Part shown: piece after piece, positions 9,044-20,471 of the stretch | How the letters are laid out: each line of letters begins with the position of its first letter | How positions within the stretch are numbered: the first letter of the stretch is position 1 | Assembly (NCBI RefSeq): GCF_037038585.1 | Contig: NC_092525.1 | Span: 5,248,969 to 5,312,968 of the forward strand | Direction: 5' to 3' | Length of the DNA: 64,000 nucleotides | DNA from: Patagioenas fasciata | Taxonomy: Eukaryota; Chordata; Aves; Columbiformes; Columbidae | Notes under the pieces: model-generated | What the model was told of the DNA's origin: nothing | Databases searched by the model: none | What the model saw: the letters and a program-made list of their open reading frames with translations, nothing else | Program-made: the position numbers and the translations under genes

Positions 9044-9560
9044 CCCTACGTTACAAGCATTATATGCAGGACACACCTCCACAAGACTAATAGCTGCAGA
9101 TCTCTTGCTGTCAATTTATTACCGCAATAGTCCTGTTACATATATGTATTATACCAAGGGTTTTTCTTTTTTTTTTTTTTTTTTTAACTTTCATGTTTCT
9201 CATGATTCTTTTTCCCTTGGGTAGGTAGTGGCTGAAGATGCTGCCCTGACGTTTCTAACGCAAGTGTGGCTTCAAGACAGCTACTGCACTAGCCAGGATA
9301 GACGATAACATCTTGTGGAACTGACACATCAAATGAAGCAATCCACTGACAGTACCTGGCTAATAGACTCATCTCATCTCTTGAGAAGAGAGACGGGACG
9401 CCAGATGCAACCTATTATTGCACACATATATTTGCTCCTTTTCTCTCTTTATAGATGTATATATGTTTGCTGAGTATCTCTGTAAAATGCTCTGTTCTAA
9501 ACTTTACACGCTCACATGAACACCTATGGCTATTCTGGCCCCAGCAAAGCCGGTCCCTTG
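9044..9560 (+). other. ERV-L pol-to-LTR spacer, no envelope gene
   Basis: About 520 bp of AT-rich sequence with no frame of useful length and no signal peptide, fusion peptide or transmembrane pattern. A 19-base T run lies at 9167-9185. The gap is too short for env, as in other ERV-L elements. Confidence 0.7.
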
Positions 9561-9575
9561 GGCGAGGGGGTGGAA
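9561..9575 (+). other. ERV-L polypurine tract
   Basis: GGCGAGGGGGTGGAA abuts the TG of the 3' LTR. This is the expected plus-strand priming site. A single C interrupts the purines. Confidence 0.8.
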
Positions 9576-10030
9576 TGTACGGGAACTGCGGAAGATTGGC
9601 GAGGAGGAGAAAGCTAAACACGCTCAAGTGACCCGCAGCTGGGGTATAAAGAAAACACATACATCACACTAATTGTTTTACTGACCTTGTGTGCTTGACA
9701 AGTAGAACCCCTGTGTTAGATAACACAGGCCTGGGAGAAACTCTGGACACCTTATCACTGTGTCTGAGATTCCTGCTTTGTTGTGAGAAAGAGCGGGAGG
9801 CTGCGCCTGCCTGAAGCCGTGAAATACAGGCGAGCTCAGCAGGCCCAGCGATCTTCCAGCAGGGCTGAACTGACCAGCGCCTGCGTCCCCGCTTACGCCG
9901 CCTCTGCCTGGGAGCTCAGGTGTGGCTACGGAGATCCCCCAGTAGAGAGGTAACCAAAATAAACTTGCTCTTTGCAATTACATTGGTGGCCTCTGGCTCT
10001 TCTCGCGACGTGCCTGTGCTTGTGCACACA
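9576..10030 (+). repeat. ERV-L 3' LTR
   Basis: 455 bp, TGTACGGG...GTGCACACA, followed by the GTCAC target duplication. It has the same TATA and AATAAA motifs as the 5' copy and two substitutions against it. Confidence 0.93.
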
Positions 10031-10526
10031 GTCACACTCCCTGTGCCCCAGGGCACTGGCCCTACACAGCCAAGCTCGGCAGCGGGACTGTCTGGAGCTG
10101 CCGCTGGCTGGTTCTCCAGCTTTAGGGTCACCCGCAGAAGCCCGCTCTCCTCAGCTCTGCACACCCATCCAGTTGCGCCGCCCAGGCAAAGTCAGCTTCA
10201 CCCTCTGCTCTACACCTCACCTGCAAACAACCAACTCTTCAACTGACAACTGTCCAAAACCCACCGACAAACTCTCCACACCTCAGCCTTTCGTTTGCAA
10301 CTGCTGCCTCTAGTGCATCTCACAGACAAGCCTTCAAAATCCCCTCATCCTGCAATAACACTCCAGCACTGATCACCTGTGGGAACAACTACCACAATAC
10401 CATGCAAACACCAACCAGTTCTGGCACGGAAATATCACTTTCTCCTCAAGATTCCACCCTACACCAACTGCTGACAAACACACGCTGTCCTCACCAAAGC
10501 CAAACGCTGCAACAACCAGCGACAAC

Positions 10527-10794
10527 TCAAATTTGCGTGGGTGGTGCAAAATTGCAGGGGTGAGCTAACGCAGAGCTGGGCTTGAAAGCTGCAGAGTGTG
10601 CACCCTGTGGTATAACGTGGCGAGCTACTGCCATTCTGCCTTCTCCCTGGGAGAACCGCGTGAGCAGAGGCTGCTTCAAGGCACGATGGGAATGGTTTGG
10701 TTCTCCGGGTCTCTCAGGGCGAGAGCGATAAATGTGATCTGTGGCGTGGCGCAGGAACTTCCCGTACACTTGCTCCTCCATTCGGTCTCGGGTG
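10527..10794 (-). other. Candidate exon with 84-codon open frame, unit A
   Basis: On the minus strand a strong acceptor (pyrimidine tract then TTGCAG) precedes 'CACCCGAGACCGA' and an ATG in fair Kozak context. The frame runs 84 codons to TGA at 10527. The product would be basic and His/Arg/Pro-rich, with no recognised domain. The frame is kept in B, C and E with few replacements, but the units are so similar that this is weak evidence of selection. The diverged copy near 33.9-34.1 kb has an indel after about 22 codons and many replacements, which argues against strong constraint. Confidence 0.3.
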
Positions 10795-11039
10795 CTGCAA
10801 GAGAGGGAGCGAGAGATTCAGGGCAAGATTGACAACCTCGGCATCCCCGTCCCAGCCACGGGTCACCCAAACCTGCAGACATCCCCGGAGGCCCCCTAAG
10901 ATTTACACTCCCCTATGCCCCACCCTTGAAGCCTGGACATCGCCAGAACCATAGAGCAAGTATTTCTTGAGGAGGCACCCAAAGGGTCCGTGTTCTCTTT
11001 CAGGCAGATGCTAGCGCAAGATTGCAAATCATCTCACAG

Positions 11040-11185
11040 CTACCAGGAAGGTAAAAAATAACGTCTTGAAACGGGAAAGGAACAGGTATTGTTTCTCTTC
11101 ATCACCTCCCTCATTGCCACGTTATCAAGGTCTCCCGCAATGTTCCACAGGAAACTTGAAGCTTGGAATTCCTCGTCTTCTGAAC
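11040..11185 (-). other. Candidate exon 'SEDEEF', unit A
   Basis: Follows the acceptor TTCTTGCCCAG on the minus strand and ends at TAG 11040-11042, giving about 48 codons (beginning SEDEEFQASSFLWNIAG). It starts at the second base of a codon, so the upstream exon must end in phase 1. In units B and C it does (exon ending at 20299 or 27914, frame ...FNLGS-G). In A and E a 10-nt insertion upstream shifts the frame. I do not recognise a family. Confidence 0.3.
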
Positions 11186-11836
11186 CTGGGCAAGAAAGGA
11201 AGAAAAGCATGAGACTGATCATAAAGAGGGTGGCTGCTCGTAACATGGAAAGAGCAGTAACAAGGTAAAAAGATATCACTTTTCCTTAGAGAGCTCTCAA
11301 AGCTGCCTGTTAAGGACAAGAAAAACAAACTTGTGACGGACCATTACTTAAAATCCAAGGCCCAGGAAGCGATCTAATGTACATTGAAACGCGGGCCACG
11401 AGACAGTGGAAGTGCCACGAGCTGAGACTGAAGGGACAGAGGATGAATTTCCAAAGAAGTTTAGGTTTCGATCTCAAAACGGAAAATTCTACGTCATTAA
11501 AATATAATGCAAAAGTCAGTGTAAAATCAAGTAAGGCAACGACTCCAAATGAACTCCCAGGCGCTTCAGTCACTCAGCAGATCAAAAATGCGGATCATTT
11601 CTCACCTGCCCACCTCCCAAACCCCAGCCTATGTCCCCTGCTTCCAGCTTACCTGAGCCCAGATTAAAGGAGGATTTCAGAGGCCATGCCAAGTTCTGCT
11701 GCTCCTCGTTCGGGTTGCCAGTCTTCCTCCTCGCTCTGGAATTGCAGGTCAACCGCCTTCCTGTTCTTCTTTGATTGACGCTGAGCTGCCGCGTTACCCG
11801 CTGCCGTCTGAGCGGATCTCGGGGAGCCTCTGGAAC

Positions 11837-14800
11837 CGCCAGAGCGCTCCCCCCACCAACATTCTCTTGCCTTGTTTTCGGGGTTCCTCTTCACCAGCTG
11901 AGGCGCCCTCCCACCCCCCGCCGCCCTCTTACCTTTTTCTAGAGGTCTCTTGAGCCACCAGCAAGCTCCCCCGCACCTTCCCTCAGCGATCTTGGCCCGC
12001 CAGAGGCCTGCCCCTCGTCAGCCTCCTCCCCTTTTCCTGGGTGCTGCTTGAACCACTGGTGGGCTCCCCTCCACCATCCTCTCGTCCTTTGTAGGGGAGT
12101 CTCGTGACTCACCAGAGCGCTCTCCGCCGTTGCCTTGCTGGGGTTATTGACACCGCTTGACTTGCCAGAGCGCTCCCCCTCGCAGTTCTCTTGTTGGATT
12201 TCTTGGGACCTTTTGAACCATTGGAACAACGGGAATGCTCCCCCCCACTGTGACCTTGCCTTTCTTCAGTGCCATCTTGACGTGCTGGAGCACTTCCCCG
12301 CGCCGTCCTCTTGCCTTTTACTGGGGAGTCTCTTGAATATCCACAGCACTCCCCCCTGCCATCCTTTACCAGATTTTTTGACACTTCTTGACATCTCTGA
12401 GTGCTCTCACTCACCCTTGTCTTGCCTATTTTCAGGGCGCTCCTGTCCCGCTGGATGCTCCTCCCTGCTGTCCTATTGCCAGATTGAGAATTCTCGACCT
12501 GTCCCAGCGCTACCCCACCGTCCTTCTGCCTTCTAACTGGGAAGTCACTTGAAGAACTGGAGCACTCCCCCCTGCTGTCCTCTTGCCTTTCTTCACTGAG
12601 ATTTTGGCCTGCCAGAGCACTCCTCCCTGTTGTCCTCTCACTGGATTTCTTGGGACCTCTTGACCCACTGGGTCTCTCCTCCTGCTGTCCTTTTGCCTTT
12701 CTTTAGTACAATCTCAGCCTGCTGGAGCGCTCCCCCTCGCCGTCCTCCTGCTGGATTTCTTGGAACCTCTTGACCCCTTAGGGCGTTCCCCCTGCCACCC
12801 TCTTGTGGTTTTTGGGGGAGTCTTGTGATCAACCAGGCCGTTTCCCCCCACCATCCTCTTCCCCTTTTCCTGGGTGCTTCTTGATCCACCAGAGTGCTCT
12901 CAAAGCTGCCTGTTACCATCCTCTAACCATTCTCTTGCCTTTTTTGGTGGAGTCTTGTGACTCACCGGAGCGTTCTCCACCATTGTCTTGCTGGATTTGT
13001 TGACATCGCTTGACCTGCCGGAGCGCTCCCCCTCACAGTTCTCTTCCTGGATATCTTGGGACATTTTGAACCACTGGGGGGCTCCCACCCGCCATCCTCT
13101 TACCGCATTTATCGAGATTTCCTGATCTGCTGGAGCGCTCCCCCTTGCCGTCCTCTTGCTGGATTTCTTGGGATGCCTTAAACAACTGTGGGGCTCCCAC
13201 CCACCATCCTCTAACCGCATTTATCGAGATTTCCTGATCTGCTGGAGCGCTCCCCCTTGCCGTCCTCTTGCTGGATTTCTTGGGATCTCTTGGACCACTG
13301 GGGGGGCTCCCACCCCCCATCCTCTTACCGCATTTATTGAGACTTCCTGATCTGCTGGATTGCTCTCCCCCTGGCCTTCCTCTTGCACTTTTTTGGGGGA
13401 GTCTTCTTCACACATCCGAGCGCTCTCCCTCACCCTTGTCTTGCCTCTAGTCAGGGCGCTCTTCTCCCGCTGGAACGCTCCTCCCCGCCATCCTATTGCC
13501 AGACTGAGAATTCTTGACCTGCCGCAGTCCTGCCCCGCCATGCTCCTGCCTTCTGCCTGGGAAGTCACTTGAAGAACTGGAGCGCTCTCCCCCGCTGTCC
13601 TCTTGCCTTTCCTCAGTGGGATTTTGGCCTGCTAAAGAGCTCCTCCCTGTCGTCCTCTTGCTGGATTTCTTGGGACTTCTTGACCCATTAGGGCGTTCCC
13701 CCTGCCACCCTCTTGTGGTTTTTGGGGGAGTCTTGTGACCAACCAGGCCGTTTCCCCCCACCATCCTCTTCCCCTTTTCCTGGGTGCTTCTTGATCCACC
13801 AGAGTGCTCCCCTGCACCATTCTTTTGCCTTTTTTGGGAGAGTCTTGTGACTCGCCGGAGAGTTCTCCACCATTGTCTTGCTGGATTTCTTGACATCGCT
13901 TGACCTGCCGGAGCACTCCCCCTCGCAGTTCTCTTGCTGGATTTCTTGGGACGTCTTAAACAACTGAGGGGCTCACACCCACCATCCTCTAACTGCATTT
14001 ATCGAGATTTCCTGATCTGCCGGAGCGCTCGCCCCTGCTGTCCTCTTGCTGGGTTTCTTGGGACCTCTTGACCCACACGAGCTCTCCTCCCCACCGTCTT
14101 CTTGCCGGACTTATTGAGACTTCTTGACCCGCCAGAGTGTTCCCCCTCATCATCCTCCTGCCTTTTTCTGGGGATTCTCTTCAACAACTGAAGAGCTCCC
14201 CCGCACTGTCCTCTTCCCTTTTTTCTGGGTGATTCGTGAATCACCGGTGAGCTTCTCCTTACCACCCTCTTGGGCTTTTTTCAGAGCAACCTTGACCCAT
14301 CAGAGCACCCCCTCACCGTCCTCTTGCCAGATGTACTGAGGGTTCTTCATCTGCCACAGCGCTCCCCCACGCCGTCCTCTTGCTGGATTTCCTGGAACCT
14401 TGTGAATCACTGGGGGGCTCCCACCCACCATCCTTTTACCGCATTTATTGAGACGTCCTGATCTGCCAGAGCGCTCCCCCTTGCCGTCCTCTTGCTGGAT
14501 TTCTTGGGATCTCTTGGACCACTGGGGGGGCTCCCACCCGCCATCCTCTTACCGCATTTATCGAGACTTCCTGATCTGCTGGAGCGCTCCCCCTCGCCGT
14601 CCTCTTGCTGGATTTCTTGGGTCCTCTTGACCCATTAGGGTGTTCCCCCTGCCACCCTCTTGTGTTTTCTGGGGGAGTCTTGTGACCAACCAGAGTGCTC
14701 CCCCCCACCATCTTCTTCCCCTTTTCCTGAGTGCTTCTTGATCCACCAGAGTGCTCCCCTGCACCATTCTCTTGCCTCTTTTTGGGGGAATCTTGTGACT

Positions 14801-15669
14801 CACCGGAGCGTTTTCCACCATTGTCTTGCTGGATTTCTTGACACCGCTTGACCTGTTGGAGCGCTCTCCCTCACAGTTCTCTTGCTGGATATCTTGGGAC
14901 CTCTTGAACCACTGGGGAGCTCCCACCTGCCACCTTCTTACCGCATTTATTGAGACTTCCTGATCTGCTGGATTGCTCTCCCCACCGGCCTTCCTCTTGC
15001 ACTTTTTGGGGGAGTCTTCTTGACACGTCCGAGTGCTCTCCCTCACCCTTGTCTTGCCTCTAGTCAGGGCGCTCTTCTCCCGCTGGAACGCTCCTCCCCG
15101 CCATCCTATTGCCAGACTGAGAATTCTTGACCTGCCGCAGTCCTGCCCCGCCATGCTCCTGCCTTCTGCCTGGGAAGTCACTTGAAGAACTGGAGCGCTC
15201 TCCCCCGCTGTCCTCTTGCCTTTCCTCAGTGGGATTTTGGCCTGCTAAAGAGCTCCTCCCTGTCGTCCTCTTGCTGGATTTCTCGGTACCTCTTGACCCA
15301 CTGGGTCTCTCCTCCTGCCGTCCTTTTGCCTTTCCTTAGTACATTCTTGGTCTGCTGGAGTGCTCCCCCCCACCATCCTCTTGCTGGATTTCTCGGGACC
15401 CCTTGTCCCATATAGGACATGGCCCCCCACCACCATCCTGTTGTGTTTTTTAGGAGAGTCTTGTGATCGACCAGAGCGCTCCCCCCTTGACATCCTCTTC
15501 CCCTTTTTCTGGGTGACTTTTGAACCACTGGTGAACTCTCCCCCATCATCCTCTTGCCACATATATTGAGACTTGTTGATCCGCCAGAGCGCTTCCCCCA
15601 CTGTCCTCTTGCCAGATTTACTGATACCTCTTGTCCTGTCAGAGCGCTCCCTCTCGCAGTCCTCTTTGT
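11837..15669. repeat. ~55-bp minisatellite array, unit A (about 3.8 kb)
   Basis: Tandem degenerate units of 51-57 bp with the GGAGCGCTCC near-palindrome. It contains a higher-order duplication of 1,613 bp: the block around 13,451-13,570 recurs at 15,064-15,183. Dimeric ~108-bp units alternate a 'GGAGCGCTCC' type with a 'GGGGGCTCCCACCC' type (13,080-13,350). Long minus-strand open frames occur (13,447-13,998, 14,558-15,181). Confidence 0.92.
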
Positions 15670-15703
15670 TCAGTTTGTAGGGTAGGAGGGGGGATCTCTG
15701 ATT

Positions 15704-17428
15704 ACAGAAAGGTCCCTTTGTTCTAGGAGACATTCCCTTGCTCCATGCTTCAGGTTGCCCATCTTCCCTCTCATTTTCAATATGCAAGTCCATCACCTTC
15801 CTCCTCTTCTTTCTTGATCCCTCGACTCCCGGATGAACTCAAATCCTCTTTCTTGATCACTCTTTCTCGTAAGTTCACAACCTTACTTTCCTTTCTTGCT
15901 TTCGCCTTTGTGAGCTGCTCCACCCAAACCGAAATGCCCTGAAGACAGAAATACACCCACCCCAAGCCCGTACAGTCACATAGGGGGTGAGTCCGCTCGC
16001 TGACGCATCCCCACATCCCACAGCAAGCCCACCTTGCCTTGGCCCCGGCCCCCCGCACAGGCCTTCCCACCAACCCAGCCCCTCCGTAGCAGCACAGTTT
16101 CCCAGCATGCACCCCACAAAGACTTTCTTTGCCAGTCACCCCTGGCACTTACAGCAACACACCACATCAGCATCAAGAGCCCTGGGAGTGGAGAGCTGGC
16201 CAGGCCCTCACCCCGGCAGGATCCTCTTCCCCCTCCTTTAGCTGATGGCAGACAGACAAGACACCTCCCAAGAGGTGTCCAGTCCTCTCTCTCAACCACT
16301 CATGAGTACAAAAGCCCAGCCTCTACTCACCCACCCCGCCTCCCAAAACCCCACCAGCAGCCCCTGGTCCCAGCTGAACAGCAGCCAGTGCTGAAGATCT
16401 GGCTCGTGTTGTCGGACACAACCTTCCCATGGATGTCTGGGCCCCTGAGCAGTTTCCAGGGGTGGGAGGGCGCAGTCCTGATTACAGGGAGGTCCCTGTC
16501 CCAAGGGGGACATTTTCTTCCTCCTCACTCCTGACTCGCAGCTCCATCACCTTCCTCCTCTTCTTTCTTGATCCCTCCTGACTCGCAGCTCTACCACCGT
16601 CATCTTCTTTCTTGATCCCTGTTGACTTGCAGATGCACTCCAATCCTCTTTCTTGATCGCTCTTCCTCGTAGGTTCACCACCTTCCTCTTCTTTCTTGCT
16701 TTCGCCTTTGCGAGCTGCTCCACCCGAACAGAGATGCACAGAAAACAAAAATATACCCACCCCAGGCCCGTACAGTCACACGAGGGGGCGAGTCCGGTCG
16801 CTGACGCATCCCCACACCCCACCACAAGGCCACCTTGCCTTGGCCCCGGCCCCCCGCACAGGCCTTCCCACCAACCCAGCCCCTCCGTAGCAGCACAGTT
16901 TCCCAGCATGCACCCCACAAAGACTTTCTTTGCCAGTCACCCCTGGCACTTACAGCAACACACCACACCAGCATCAAGAGCCCTGGGAGTGGAGAGCTGG
17001 CCAGGCCCTCACCCCGGCAGGATCCTCTTCCCCCTCCTTTACCTGCTGGCAGACAGACACCTCCCAAGGGATGACCACCCTGCTCCCTTAACTGCTCCCA
17101 AGTCCAAGAGCCCAGCCCCTGCTCACCACCCCCACCTCCCAAAACACAGCCAACAGCCCCTGCTCCCATTTTACCACTTTACCCCCGAGCACGGTTTCTA
17201 GGGGTGGGAGGGGGACGCACTAATCACAGATCGTTCCCTGTGCTTAAGGATACATTCTCCTTCTCGCTGGCTCAGCCTGCCCATCTTCCTCCTCACTCTT
17301 GACTCGTAGCTCCATCACCTTTCTCCTCTTTTGTCCCCTCCTCACTCACAGGTCCACCACTGTCATCTTCTTTCTTGACTCTGCTTGACTCACAGGTGCG
17401 CTCCAATCCTCTTTCGTGATCGCTCTTC
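15704..17428. repeat. Module block of unit B
   Basis: Same three-module structure as 635-2359 with only a few substitutions (for example a C for G in the CAGGT-like site near 16,589). The third module resumes after the ERVK remnant at 18,415. Confidence 0.75.
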
Positions 17429-18408
17429 TGTGTCAGTACACGGAAGACCGGGCACATGAGAAACTGCAAGAGTCAACAGCATGAGAACAAGCATTAGTGG
17501 AAAAATACAAGAACAAAGGACTGTATGCTATGTGATACATCAAGGACAGAGGAGTTGATACAGGATTGATGCATCAAGGACAGAGGGACAGCTTGTGATA
17601 GACAAAAAAGGTGTTTATGGCAGTGACTTTGGTGGGAACACAAAACACATCACTTATGTAATGACTAACTTAGCTAATCAACAAATGCTTGAGCAAGCAT
17701 CATAGCGAGTATAAACGCAAGCCTGAATTTGTAATAAACATCTCTCATTGCACCTTAAAAGAGAGTCCGTACCGCATTCGCTACAAATGGCGCCCTGGAA
17801 CAGGGACTTTCAGCGTGCCTATAAAGGCAGTAGCCGCTCTGGTAGCGAAGCCCAATCGAACCAGGAAACAGGACCGGGAACCAGGACAGTGCGCGCCCAC
17901 CACCAACGAAAGGTGAGCGATTGGGAACCATGGGAGGGAAGTTAGCCCTTAAGCAAAGACAAACCCTGGATGTCCTTCAACATGCGCTACAAACGCAAAA
18001 TCAGGATGTATCAGGGGTCTGATTGGTGAGTTTATTACAATGGATTGCTAATCATGTGCTAGACTTTCCTACAACTGGTACATTTCAGTTGGAGACATGG
18101 CACAAAGATGAATGAGAATTATATGAACAGGTAACGACTGGAGATAAAGCTGCTTGCAAATATTCATCTACTTGGGGAAAAATTATGACTACTAAGATAC
18201 AGGATACAGGACTGATACATCAGGGACAGAGGGACAGCTTACTATAGAAAAAAATGCGTATATGGCAGTTACATCGCTCATGTAATGTCTAACTTAGCTA
18301 AAGAGCAAATGCTTGAGCAAGCATCATAGCGAGTATAAATGCAAACCTGAGTTTGTAATAAATGTCTCTCATGGCACCTTACCGTGAGTCCACGCCAGAT
18401 TCGCTACA
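17429..18408 (+). mobile_element. Deleted ERVK-like provirus, unit B
   Basis: Copy of the unit A remnant: 5' LTR 17,429-17,785, primer site 17,788-17,807 with the same 2-nt insertion, gag fragment, truncated 3' LTR ending at 18,408. The CTCTTC target duplication is retained. The same internal deletion shows it was copied with the unit, not inserted separately. Confidence 0.9.
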
Positions 18409-19172
18409 CTCTTCCTCATAGGTTCACCACCTTCCTCTCCTTCCTTGCTTTTCCTTTGCACGCTGCTCCACCTGAAGAGAAACACACAGAGGACTGAGCT
18501 ACACCAGCCCAAGGGCACTACAATCAGACAGGGGCTGAGTCCGGGGGCTGACACCTCCCCACACCCCACAACGAGCCCACCTTGCCTTGGCCCCGGCCCC
18601 TCGCACATGCCTTAGAGATATCATAGCTCAGTACAAATCCCCACAGTCCTCACCTGCTGTTTGGTGCTTGCGGAGGGTCACACTCCCTGTGCCCCAGGGC
18701 ACTGGCCCTACACGGCCAAGCTCGGCAGCGGGACTGTCTGGAGCTGCCGCTGGCTGGTTCTCCAGCTTTAGGGTCACCCGCAGAAGCCCGCTCTCCTCAG
18801 CTCTGCACACCCATCCAGTTGCGCCGCCCAGGCAAAGTCAGCTTCACCCTCTGCTCTACACCTCACCTGCAAACAACCAACTCTTCAACTGACAACTGTC
18901 CAAAACCCACCGACAAACTCTCCACACCTCAGCCTTTCGTTTGCAACTGCTGCCTCTAGTGCATCTCACAGACAAGCCTTCAAAATCCCCTCATCCTGCA
19001 ATAACACTCCAGCACTGATCACCTGTGGGAACAACTACCACAATACCATGCAAACACCAACCAGTTCTGGCACGGAAATATCACTTTCTCCTCAAGATTC
19101 CACCCTACACCAACTGCTGACAAACACACGCTGTCCTCACCAAAGCCAAACGCTGCAACAACCAGCGACAAC

Positions 19173-19440
19173 TCAAATTTGCGTGGGTGGTGCAAAATTG
19201 CAGGGGTGAGCTAACGCAGAGCTGGGCTTGAAAGCTGCAGAGTGTGCACCCTGTGGTATAACGTGGCGAGCTACTGCCATTCTGCCTTCTCCCTGGGAGA
19301 ACCGCGTGAGCAGAGGCTGCTTCAAGGCACGATGGGAATGGTTTGGTTCTCCGGGTCTCTCAGGGCGAGAGCGATAAATGTGATCTGTGGCGTGGCGCAG
19401 GAACTTCCCGTACACTTGCTCCTCCATTCGGTCTCGGGTG
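19173..19440 (-). other. Candidate exon with 84-codon open frame, unit B
   Basis: Same acceptor, ATG and TGA as the unit A copy, with an identical 84-codon translation. No domain recognised. Confidence 0.3.
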
Positions 19441-19685
19441 CTGCAAGAGAGGGAGCGAGAGATTCAGGGCAAGATTGACAACCTCGGCGTCCCCGTCCCA
19501 GCCACGGGTCACCCAAACCTGCAGACATCCCGGGAGGCCCCCTAAGATTTACACTCCCCTATGCCCCACCCTTGAAGCCTGGACATCGCCAGAACCATAG
19601 AGCAAGTATTTCTTGAGGAGGCACCCAAAGGGTCCGTGTTCTCTTTCAGGCAGATGCTAGCGCAAGATTGCAAATCATCTCACAG

Positions 19686-19831
19686 CTACCAGGAAGGTAA
19701 AAAATAACGTCTTGAAATGGGAAAGGAACAGGTATTGTTTCTCTTCATCACCTCCCTCATTGCCACGTTATCAAGGTCTCCCGCAATGTTCCACAGGAAA
19801 CTTGAAGCTTGGAATTCCTGGTATTCTGAAC
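19686..19831 (-). other. Candidate exon 'SEYQEF', unit B
   Basis: Counterpart of 11,040-11,185 with acidic residues changed (SEDEEF to SEYQEF). It joins in frame with the upstream candidate exon ending at 20299, unlike in A and E. Confidence 0.35.
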
Positions 19832-20471
19832 CTGGGCAAGAAAGGAAGAAAAGCATGAGACTGATCATAAAGAGGGTGGCTGCTCGTAACATGGAAAGAG
19901 CAGTAACAAGGTAAAAAGATATCACTTTTCCTTAGAGAGCTCTCAAAGCTGCCTGTTAAGGACAAGAAAAACAAACTTGTGACGGACCATTACTTAAAAT
20001 CCAAGGCCCAGGAAGCGATCTAATGTACATTGAAACGCGGGCCACGAGACAGTGGAAGTGCCACGAGCTGAGACTGAAGGGACAGAGGATGAATTTCCAA
20101 AGAAGTTTAGGTTTCGATGTCAAAACGGAAAATTCTACGTCATTAAAATATAATGCAAAAGTCAGTGTAAAATCAAGTAAGGCAACGACTCCAAATGAAC
20201 TCCCAGGCGCTTCAGTCACTCAGCAGATCAAAAATGCGGATCATTTCTCACCTGCCCACCTCCCAAACCCCAGCCTATGTCCCCTGCTTCCAGCTTACCT
20301 GAGCCCAGATTAAAGGAGGATTTCAGAGGCCATGCTGCTCCTCGTTCAGGTTGCCAGTCTTCCTCCTCGCTCTGGAATTGCAGGTCAACCGCCTTCCTGT
20401 TCTTCTTTGATTGACGCTGAGCTGCCACGTTACCCGCTGCCGTCTGAGCGGATCTCGGGGAGCCTCTGGAA

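Larger units (their letters stand above)
3613..10030 (+). mobile_element. Nearly intact ERV-L-type (class III) endogenous retrovirus
   Basis: 6,418-bp provirus with two 455-bp LTRs, a tRNA-Ser primer site, gag, protease-RT-RNase H-integrase and a polypurine tract. No envelope reading frame is seen. A perfect 5-bp duplication GTCAC flanks it (3608-3612 and 10031-10035). Units B, C, D and E each have the undisturbed empty site with a single GTCAC (18677, 26292, 33316, 59097). The LTRs differ at only two of 455 bases (3623/9586 and 4053/10016), so the insertion is recent. The class III assignment rests on the Ser-type primer site, an Fv1/ERV-L-like gag region, the absence of env and the extra domain after integrase. 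Family name unknown. Confidence 0.93.
10036..11836 (-). other. Core segment of unit A with candidate minus-strand exons
   Basis: About 1.8 kb also present in B, C and E and partly in D. The minus strand holds splice-like sites: a donor (CAG|GTAAGC) with last exon base 11653, an acceptor (TTGCCCAG|GTTCAG) with first exon base 11185, and an acceptor (TCTCTTGCAG|CACC) with first exon base 10794. The plus strand has no comparably ordered set. Function unknown. Confidence 0.5.
601..15669. repeat. Macro-repeat unit A (carries the ERV-L insertion)
   Basis: First complete unit of the large tandem array, taken from the end of one minisatellite block to the end of the next. It is 15,069 bp long; subtracting the 6,418-bp ERV-L provirus and its 5-bp duplication leaves about 8.65 kb. 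Unit B is 7,615 bp and C 7,023 bp. Most of the length difference lies in the minisatellite (about 3.8, 2.8 and 2.2 kb in A, B, C). Outside the minisatellite and ERV-L, A, B and C differ by scattered single bases only. Confidence 0.92.
18610..20471 (-). other. Core segment of unit B with candidate minus-strand exons
   Basis: Counterpart of 10,036-11,836 with the ERV-L empty site. On the minus strand an upstream exon ends at 20299 (CAG|GTAAGC) and the next begins at 19831. Here the 10-nt insertion is absent, so the acidic frame ('LQFQSEEEDWQPERG') joins in phase 1 to the 'SEYQEF' exon frame without a stop. A third acceptor precedes the 84-codon frame. Confidence 0.45.

Noticed and set aside
9678-9977. 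99-codon minus-strand frame inside the ERV-L LTRs
   Set aside because: Identical in both LTRs and antisense to R/U5; no start or domain support.
11837-15669. Identity of the minisatellite with the known galliform 41-bp repeats (CNM or PO41)
   Set aside because: The period here is about 52-57 bp, and I could not match the motif from memory.
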